Shown here in pieces: positions 1-4,512 of a DNA stretch of 8,506 bases. The stretch lies in contig CAZCXH010000193.1 in assembly GCA_964502525.1 (NCBI GenBank), positions 1-8,506 on the forward strand, written 5' to 3'. The DNA comes from DATLYB01 sp964502525 (GTDB taxonomy: Bacteria > Bacteroidota > Bacteroidia > Chitinophagales > CAIOSU01). A program made the position numbers and the translations under genes. Under the pieces are notes generated by a model that was not told the DNA's origin, did not search any database, and saw only the letters and a program-made list of their open reading frames with translations. The first letter of the stretch is position 1. Every line of letters starts with the position of its first letter.

Positions 1-170
1 CATCCGACTGTTGCGCTCCATAATATCGCACCCAGTCGGTAACGGCTGACTTGCCCTTAATGCCATACACTCTGCGGGCTTGCTCCTTGCCAAGGCTTCC
101 GCTTATCACTTCGGCAACTACCTTCCGCTTGAACTTTTCTGTGAAATGTGGTCTTCGCTTTTCTTTCATT
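1..170 (-). CDS. IS3-like transposase OrfA, N-terminal part (runs off window)
   Basis: Fifty-six codons are visible, starting at an ATG whose complement lies at 168-170 and continuing past the left edge. The product begins MKEKRRPHFTEKFKRKVV and continues through EQARRVYGIKG to SAVTDWVRYYG. This is the basic helix-turn-helix layout of IS3-family OrfA proteins (HTH_Tnp_1 type), which bind the terminal inverted repeats and are usually joined to the DDE catalytic OrfB by a -1 frameshift. OrfB would lie outside the window. The start is supported by the family's short basic N-terminus and by the likely element end about 60 bases upstream. Whether the element is intact cannot be judged. The family call rests on sequence style recalled from known OrfA proteins, not on a search. 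Confidence 0.7.
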
Positions 171-224
171 GTCCTGATTTTAGTTGACTTTTCAACACCT
201 CAATCAGTCAACCTATTTCAGGAC
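171..224. repeat. Imperfect inverted repeat inside the IS end
   Basis: The 18-mer GTCCTGATTTTAGTTGAC at 171-188 and the reverse complement of 207-224 (GTCCTGAAATAGGTTGAC) match at 14 of 18 positions. The repeat lies entirely between the presumed IS terminus and the orfA start. A smaller hairpin, GTTGA-CTTT-TCAAC, sits at 183-196. The arms could be transposase binding sites. Alternatively, they could fold in read-through mRNA and hide the orfA start, as known for some other IS elements; that second role is inference. Confidence 0.55.
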
Positions 225-232
225 GAGACAAA

Positions 233-258
233 CCCCTTCCTTCGGAGGGGAGTGAGGG
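233..258. repeat. REP-like GC-rich palindrome, copy A
   Basis: CCCCTTCCTTCGGAGGGG followed by AGTGAGGGG. It has the same plan as the elements at 3884, 3973 and 4058: a CCTC/GAGG hairpin followed by a G-rich GTGAGG tail. It lies immediately outside the presumed IS end, so the element may have inserted at or beside it. Confidence 0.5.
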
Positions 259-267
259 GCGGTGGTC

Positions 268-290
268 AATAGCCAAGCAAAAAGGCTATT
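268..290. repeat. Perfect 7-bp hairpin upstream of the phosphatase gene
   Basis: AATAGCC (268-274) and GGCTATT (284-290) are exact inverted repeats around a 9-base A-rich loop. There is no clear T tract on the plus side, so it is a poor intrinsic terminator. It may insulate the phosphatase promoter from IS transcription or be chance structure. Confidence 0.35.
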
Positions 291-312
291 CTACACTTTG
301 CAGTTCCCTTTG

Positions 313-320
313 TAACTTTA
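313..320 (+). promoter_or_regulatory. Possible Bacteroidota -7 box for the phosphatase gene
   Basis: TAACTTTA matches the Bacteroidota -7 consensus TAnnTTTG at all but the last base and would start transcription about 10 bases before the ATG. No TTG-type -33 box is seen at the expected distance, so this is tentative. Confidence 0.3.
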
Positions 321-336
321 ACATTAAATTTTTGTC

Positions 337-2958
337 ATGAAAAGGAACCTGTTATTATCGGTTCTGGGAGTAATTGTTTTTCAATATGCCTTCCCTCAAA
401 CCGTCACCCGGGGGCCCTATTTGCAATCGCTTGCGCCAACAAGCATCAAAATAAAATGGCGCACGAATTCAGCTACGGATAGTCGGGTATATTACAGCAC
501 TGACTCGGCAAACCTGAATCTTTATACTGACGTGTCGGCAAGCGTCATCAACCATACGGTGAATCTCACTAACCTTCAACCTTATACCACTTACTATTAT
601 TCTGTCGGGTCAACATCTCAGGTGCAGAGTGGTCCCAGCTCCCTTCACCGCTTTAAAACAGCGCCAACTACCGGAACGGTTCAACCCTACCGGTTCTGGG
701 CGATCGGTGATTTTGGGAAAAACAACCAGGGGCAGAGGGACGTGTTGAATTCATATTTGGCTCATTCGGGCAGTGATCATATTGACATGTGGCTCTGGCT
801 GGGCGACTGCGCATATGATAATGGCTCCGATGCCGAATATCAGACCAAAGTGTTTGATGTGTATGCCGACATCATGAAATACCTGCCGTTTTATTCTTCT
901 CCCGGCAACCATGACTACGGCAGTATTTGCCCTATTCCGTGTTTTTCCAACCCAACCGGACATTCAGGTCCTTATTTCGATATAATTGATGTGCCTGTTA
1001 ACGGTGAAGCGGGCGGTGTTGCTTCTGGATATGAATTATATTATTCATTTGACTACGGCAACGTCCATTTCATCTCGCTGAATTCGGAACTCGGCTCGCT
1101 GCTCCCCAACTATGACTGGAACGGGGTTTATGGGGCAAGCAATTTCAGCAGTTCACCAGCCCATCAATGGCTCATCAATGACCTGACAGCCAACACGCTT
1201 CCGTGGGTGATTGTATATTTCCATCAGCCGCCCTATACCGATGGCTCGCATCATTCGGATGACCTGTGGGAGTTATATATGGCAGCCATGCGCAACAACT
1301 ATACACCGGTGTTCGAGCAGTATGGCGTTGACATCGTGCTGTGCGGGCACAGCCACGTGTTCGAGCGGTCATACCTGATGAAAGGTTTTCATGGTTTACT
1401 ATATCCGACATCTTCTTCTTTTGACATGAATACTCATGTTGTCAATAATAAAAGCGGAAAATTTTCATTGGGCGAAGCGTACGTCAAATACACTGATGGC
1501 CCGAACGTCAATGTGGGAACGGTTTATGTGGTGACCGGAAATTCGGGGAGCAGCGAGCCGGGCGCTTCGCTGAACCATCCTGCTTTTTACTACGATACCG
1601 ATGGTTACGGCTCTTTCATGATGGAGGTGAACGGCATGCGGCTCGATGGAAAATATCTGAGCAGCAGCGGGACAGTACTCGATGAGTTTACAATCCTCAA
1701 GACATCCGCATTGTCGGGTTTTGTCGAGGGCTATGTTAAAGACGAAACCGGTCAGGTGATACCATCAGTTACCATAGACCTTGCGGGATCCGGCACTCAA
1801 TCGGTAACAACAGCAGCAGATGGCAGCTACCGGTTTAATGTTTCACAGGCGGGCACATACACGATCACACCTTCCAAAGATAATGACGTGAACAAGTCGA
1901 ATGGCGTCAGCACTTCCGACATATTAATGATAAGGAGGCAAATACTCGCTATTGCCCCGCTTCAATCCCCCTATAAAATAATTGCCGGTGATGTGAACGG
2001 GTCGGGTACTGTCTCCACTACCGATATTTTATTGATTCAATCCCTGATCCTTGGAAATACAACAACTTTTCCCAATGGAAAAATCTGGGCGTTTGTTCCC
2101 AAATCTCAAGTTTTTTCTGATCCGACTAATCCTTTTCCATATCCTGCAAGCTCATCTTATACCGCGCTTTCACAGGTGTCCGGTCAGGATTTCGTGGGAA
2201 TGAAGCTCGGTGATGTGAACAACAGTTGGAACCCGAACTTACTTAAAGCAGCCGCAACGGGGCATGTTAGGTTTATGATGGAGGAATATAATAATGTCAG
2301 CAAAGGAGATGAGTTCATTGTGCCGGTGAGAGTGAAGGATTTCAATAAAATCACGGGCTATCAGTTTACACTGTCTTGGGATGCAGCCGTATTGTCTTTA
2401 TTGGAGGTGAACAACAAAGCGCTGGGTGGAAATTACGGGGTGAACCGCGTCAGTGAAGGATATTTAACCGCTTTGTGGAGCGATGACGAAGCCAAGGAAG
2501 TTACACTTGATGATGATGAAGTGGTTTTTGAAATGAAGTTCAGGGGAATAGGTGAAGGAGGAACATCCTCTCAAATTAGCATCGGTTCCGAAATCACATT
2601 AAGCGAAGCATACAATGGCAACCTTGACCTGCTTTCGGTGGCGTCTGTGAACGGCAAGGTAACGGTCGGTAAGGATTTCGGAAATAATGCCGTAGAATCC
2701 AAAATCTGCAACCTGTCTGTTCAACCTAACCCTTTTACGCAAAGCGCTCATGTCGTTTTTGAAATTTCCCGGGATGAACGTGTCACCATCGCGATTATGG
2801 ATATTTTCGGGAAGGAGGCGATCCGGGTCGCGGGAAGTTATACCGCTGGAAAACACAGGATGGAATGGAGTGCCCACGGATTAGCCAGCGGGTTATATCA
2901 CATCAGGTTGGTTGCCGGTGATGCTGAGAGTAGCATCAAGGCGCTGTTGTTCGACTAA
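337..2958 (+). CDS. Secreted purple-acid-phosphatase-like metallophosphoesterase with dockerin, cohesin and T9SS domains
   Basis: 873 residues. A signal peptide spans residues 1 to about 20 (MKRNLLLSVLGVIVF core). Residues about 22-108 form the fibronectin-like N-domain of purple acid phosphatases (TRGPYLQ...IKWRT). The calcineurin-like catalytic domain (about 117-455) keeps every metal-ligand motif: GDFG (D125), GDxxY (D157, Y160), GNHD (N191, H192, D193), H296 and GHSH (H338, H340). Such enzymes hydrolyse phosphomonoesters or diesters with a dimetal centre; the substrate here is unknown. About 459-512 is a carboxypeptidase-regulatory-like beta domain. Two dockerin-type Ca-loop/helix repeats follow (about 515-537 and 550-573: DVNKSNGVSTSDIL, DVNGSGTVSTTDIL). 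A cohesin-like domain lies at about 641-778 (GDEFIVPVRVKDF, GYQFTLSWDAAVL). Residues 793-873 form a type A T9SS sorting tail (QPNPF...SGLYHIRL). The protein should be exported by Sec, carried by T9SS and attached at or released from the cell surface. The ATG at 337 is right because the signal peptide follows directly. Confidence 0.93.
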   Translation: MKRNLLLSVLGVIVFQYAFPQTVTRGPYLQSLAPTSIKIKWRTNSATDSRVYYSTDSANLNLYTDVSASVINHTVNLTNLQPYTTYYYSVGSTSQVQSGPSSLHRFKTAPTTGTVQPYRFWAIGDFGKNNQGQRDVLNSYLAHSGSDHIDMWLWLGDCAYDNGSDAEYQTKVFDVYADIMKYLPFYSSPGNHDYGSICPIPCFSNPTGHSGPYFDIIDVPVNGEAGGVASGYELYYSFDYGNVHFISLNSELGSLLPNYDWNGVYGASNFSSSPAHQWLINDLTANTLPWVIVYFHQPPYTDGSHHSDDLWELYMAAMRNNYTPVFEQYGVDIVLCGHSHVFERSYLMKGFHGLLYPTSSSFDMNTHVVNNKSGKFSLGEAYVKYTDGPNVNVGTVYVVTGNSGSSEPGASLNHPAFYYDTDGYGSFMMEVNGMRLDGKYLSSSGTVLDEFTILKTSALSGFVEGYVKDETGQVIPSVTIDLAGSGTQSVTTAADGSYRFNVSQAGTYTITPSKDNDVNKSNGVSTSDILMIRRQILAIAPLQSPYKIIAGDVNGSGTVSTTDILLIQSLILGNTTTFPNGKIWAFVPKSQVFSDPTNPFPYPASSSYTALSQVSGQDFVGMKLGDVNNSWNPNLLKAAATGHVRFMMEEYNNVSKGDEFIVPVRVKDFNKITGYQFTLSWDAAVLSLLEVNNKALGGNYGVNRVSEGYLTALWSDDEAKEVTLDDDEVVFEMKFRGIGEGGTSSQISIGSEITLSEAYNGNLDLLSVASVNGKVTVGKDFGNNAVESKICNLSVQPNPFTQSAHVVFEISRDERVTIAIMDIFGKEAIRVAGSYTAGKHRMEWSAHGLASGLYHIRLVAGDAESSIKALLFD

Positions 2959-2991
2959 CTTTCTTCCTTCCAGGCGCTGACCGAAGAGCCT

Positions 2992-3117
2992 TTATTGCTG
3001 CATGACAACATACAGGGCGCTCGCGAAACATGCCGCCAGAAACGAAATGATCAGGAGGATATACCTTGCGGTGTAAGACAGCCTGCCTGCCCTGCGGTAT
3101 GAATTGGTCGTGCTCAT
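2992..3117 (-). CDS. Small single-pass membrane protein, 41 residues, unknown function
   Basis: An ATG whose complement is at 3115-3117 opens a 41-codon frame ending in TAA at 2992-2994. The product starts MSTTNSYRRAGRLSYTARY, has a hydrophobic helix at about residues 20-38 (ILLIISFLAACFASALYVV), and ends MQQ. Arginines 8, 9, 12 and 18 ahead of the helix predict the N-terminus on the cytoplasmic side. The gene converges on the phosphatase gene with a 33-base gap; a weak AGGC/GCCT hairpin (2972-2991) followed by TTTATT lies in that gap. I do not recognise the family. The basic N-terminus plus one clean helix of membrane length argue for a real gene, but a frame this short can occur by chance. 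No strong promoter is visible upstream. Confidence 0.55.
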   Translation of the reverse strand: MSTTNSYRRAGRLSYTARYILLIISFLAACFASALYVVMQQ

Positions 3118-3316
3118 GGGTGTTTAATTCATGTTGCGACACAAGGTAAGGAGAAGTTTCCATATTTTTCTAAAAAAAGTCTAAAATTTAACAATGCTTT
3201 TTTGAATGAATTTAAGATACAGATGATGAGTTGGCTTTTTTCGCGCATCAGCAAAGCAGTATCCCAAGTTCCGCAACAACGCCCGTAAAGCAGTCTTGCT
3301 TTCTCTGTGCCGGAGG

Positions 3317-3535
3317 CAGGACAACACGCATTTAAATCAGTCTGATTATCAAACCCTTTCATTGCCGTTGGGCTTCAGCCAACGGTTTAAGAATTGAGAA
3401 ATGAACAGGCTTTAGCCAAATTTTTTTGTTTTTGACAAGGTTGGGCTAAAGCCCATCGTTCTCGCTCTTTTCATCTCCGTTGGCTGAAGCCCAACGGCAA
3501 TGAATCTATCCAACATTTTAATGCGTGTTGCCCTG
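3317..3535. repeat. Nested inverted repeat of REP-like hairpins
   Basis: The outer arms are 16 bp (CAGGACAACACGCATT at 3317-3332; reverse complement at 3520-3535, 15 of 16 identical). The middle arms are a perfect 28-bp inverted repeat at 3358-3385 and 3477-3504. Each middle arm also contains its own hairpin (CCGTTGG...CCAACGG), so it can fold alone or pair with its partner. The inner arms are GGCTTTAGCC (3408-3417) and GGGCTAAAGCCC (3443-3454), related imperfectly and separated by a T-rich spacer. The GGGCTTTAGCCC and GTTGGGCTTCAGCC motifs resemble REP palindromes mobilised by RAYT (IS200-like TnpA_REP) enzymes; that link is from memory of such repeats. No transposase is encoded inside, so this would be a non-autonomous, BIME-like unit. 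Confidence 0.75.
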
Positions 3536-3539
3536 GTGC

Positions 3540-3803
3540 CGGAGGTTACAGCGCCCTGTCTCAGATCTGCTCTGCGCTGCTTGTCCCTACAAATACACCT
3601 CTCATTGGTTTTCACGCTCAGGTCATTTGTCTCGACACGTCATCGAAGGTTCACTTGCGTTCAACTCTGCTTTACCTACCCCTTACAAACGTTCAGCACC
3701 ATAGCTTTTGACTAAAACACCTTTGCAAGCGTTTGCTGAGTCTGCTTGCCAGCCCTTAGCGGTGGCTCTCTCCCACCATCGTTGCTGCACCTTCTTGGCA
3801 CAC
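3540..3803 (-). mobile_element. Possible group II intron remnant (5' domain I only)
   Basis: Read on the minus strand from 3803, the sequence begins GTGTGCCAAGAAGGTGCAGC. This fits the GUGYG 5' end of bacterial group II introns and the usual first small stem (GCC...GGTGC). Next comes a hairpin GGTGG-GAGAGAG-CCACC (complement of 3761-3777), comparable to the GAGAG-containing stem near the 5' end of many such introns. AACGCTTGCAAAGGTGT and GAACGCAAGTGAACC follow. No reverse transcriptase frame and no domain V are found on this strand downstream, and the similarity stops near the nested repeat at 3535. If real, it is a 3'-truncated, inactive remnant. The match is by eye and memory only. It could instead be another structured RNA or repeat. 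Confidence 0.35.
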
Positions 3804-3823
3804 GGTGTAGGACAAATTCAAAG

Positions 3824-3837
3824 ACCGCGGCTGCGGT
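3824..3837. repeat. Short GC hairpin ACCGC/GCGGT
   Basis: ACCGC-GGCT-GCGGT is a perfect 5-bp stem with a four-base loop, just outside the presumed intron 5' end. It resembles a REP palindrome but is short enough to be chance. Confidence 0.35.
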
Positions 3838-3883
3838 AAAACAATCAGCCTAACTTATTCATTCAAAGTAATCAGCCCGGACT

Positions 3884-3914
3884 CCTCCGGTCTGACCGGA
3901 GGGCAGGGGTGAGG
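3884..3914. repeat. REP-like palindrome, copy B
   Basis: CCTCCGGTC (3884-3892), a single T, then GACCGGAGG (3894-3902): a perfect 9-bp inverted repeat, followed by the G-rich tail GCAGGGGTGAGG. It is the clearest member of the window's GGAGG/GTGAGG family. Its left flank GGACTCCTCCGGT also recurs at 8337-8349 with one mismatch. Confidence 0.65.
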
Positions 3915-3972
3915 CTGGATAAAAGGCAGGTGTTAGATGGAATTTTCGCTTTGAAAAATGCATCCACACCAA

Positions 3973-3988
3973 CCCCTCCGGGGAGGGG
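3973..3988. repeat. REP-like palindrome, copy C
   Basis: CCCCTCC-GG-GGAGGGG is a perfect 16-base palindrome with a two-base centre. Unlike its relatives at 233 and 4058 it lacks the GTGAGG tail. Confidence 0.55.
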
Positions 3989-4057
3989 AATAATGAAGTG
4001 CATCGTTATCAAATGGCATGTTGCTTTGACAAAAGTCGCTTTGTGTGCGGGGAATTT

Positions 4058-4082
4058 CCTCTCTCGGAGGCTGAGTGAGGGG
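4058..4082. repeat. REP-like palindrome, copy D
   Basis: CCTC-TCTCG-GAGG is followed by CTGAGTGAGGGG, the same hairpin-plus-tail plan as copies A and B. It lies about 80 bases upstream of the AT-hook gene's -7 box. Confidence 0.5.
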
Positions 4083-4161
4083 TAGATTTCCAGAATTAGA
4101 AGCTAAAATTTGCCGTGTGCCCTATTTTGAAGGAAAAAATACAAGCTGGGCAAAAATTGAT

Positions 4162-4169
4162 TAACTTTG
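4162..4169 (+). promoter_or_regulatory. Bacteroidota -7 box for the AT-hook gene
   Basis: TAACTTTG is a full match to TAnnTTTG, about 42 bases ahead of the start codon, giving a predicted leader of about 35 bases. No TTG is found at the usual -33 spacing; a TTTTG at 4125-4129 is too far upstream. Confidence 0.5.
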
Positions 4170-4211
4170 CAAACCCTTATTGTCAACTCAGGGGCTTAAA
4201 TCTAAAATCCT

Positions 4212-4397
4212 ATGGTATCAAAAACAAACAACATCAGCAGGGGAAGACCCAGAACGAAGGTCAATACACAGATGAAGAAGCTGGACCCTAAATATAAAAT
4301 CAAGCTTGACGAAAGGACTACGGTGTATGTGAGAAGCATGAACATTGTGAAAGAGGTATGGCGTCCGCTGTATCCGAATCTCGAAGTAGTAGAGTAA
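4212..4397 (+). CDS. Small AT-hook protein, 61 residues
   Basis: A short basic protein. Residues 10-16 read RGRPRTK, a canonical AT-hook (RGRP core flanked by basic residues) that inserts into the minor groove of A/T-rich DNA. The rest has K/R-rich stretches (MKKLDPKYKIKLDER) followed by TTVYVRSMNIVKEVWRPLYPNLEVV, with no signal peptide or membrane helix, so it should be cytoplasmic. A full-consensus -7 box and the protein-like composition support a real gene. No Shine-Dalgarno is seen, as is normal in Bacteroidota. It stands alone: repeats lie upstream, and the mutase operon begins 115 bases downstream after a weak AAGGA/TCCTT hairpin (4406-4421). The role is unknown; nucleoid or regulatory binding is inferred from the motif alone. 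Confidence 0.7.
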   Translation: MVSKTNNISRGRPRTKVNTQMKKLDPKYKIKLDERTTVYVRSMNIVKEVWRPLYPNLEVVE

Positions 4398-4494
4398 CCT
4401 TATTCAAGGAGCCTTTTCCTTCTTGCTGAAACTGGCTGATAGCTGTGTCTGCGGGACATTATTGATGTCACCGTTTTAGCCTGATCAATCGAGG

Positions 4495-4502
4495 TATATT
4501 TA
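4495..4502 (+). promoter_or_regulatory. Possible -7 box for the mutase operon
   Basis: TATATTTA matches TAnnTTTG except at the last base, but lies only 10 bases before the ATG, which would leave an almost leaderless mRNA. The region also has CCTGATCA at 4480-4487, repeated within the 10-bp palindrome CCTGATCAGG at 4516-4525. Low confidence. Confidence 0.25.
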
Positions 4503-4512
4503 CATCCTGTTT

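Larger units (their letters stand above)
1..230 (-). mobile_element. End of an IS3-like insertion sequence
   Basis: Read on the minus strand from position 230, the DNA starts TGTCTCGTCCTGAAATAGG, then reaches the OrfA start 60 bases in. A TG-initial terminus a few tens of bases ahead of orfA is typical of IS3-family ends. The boundary at 230 is inferred from this TG and from the abrupt change to a REP-like palindrome at 233. The other end and any target duplication are not in the window. Confidence 0.5.
3118..4211. other. 1.1-kb intergenic region rich in repeats and palindromes
   Basis: No convincing protein gene lies here. Short open frames exist on both strands, but they run through the palindromes listed separately and have no recognisable domain. 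From left to right it holds: an A/T-rich stretch with T runs (about 3160-3240); a hairpin AAAGCA-GTCT-TGCTTT (3287-3302); a nested inverted repeat (3317-3535); an intron-like stretch (3540-3803); four GC-rich palindromes (3824-4082); and the promoter of the next gene. It reads as a landing zone for repeats and decayed mobile DNA. Confidence 0.7.

Noticed and set aside
51..272. 73-residue plus-strand frame at the left edge
   Set aside because: It is antisense to the IS3-like OrfA frame and extends through the IS end and a palindrome.
3129..3362. 77-residue minus-strand frame beside the nested repeat
   Set aside because: Its start lies within an arm of the perfect inverted repeat, the composition is not protein-like, and other frames here look equally open.
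3317..3535. CRISPR-like reading of the clustered repeats
   Set aside because: The repeats are inverted, of unequal type, and not spaced at regular intervals; no cas gene is present.
3200..3540. Search for group II intron domain V and a reverse transcriptase downstream of the intron-like start
   Set aside because: No AGC...GUUC-type domain V hairpin and no RT motif was found, so an intact intron is excluded.
3412..3715. Open frames of about 70 residues on both strands within the repeat and intron-like region
   Set aside because: They are translations of palindromes and of the presumed structured RNA, with no domain.
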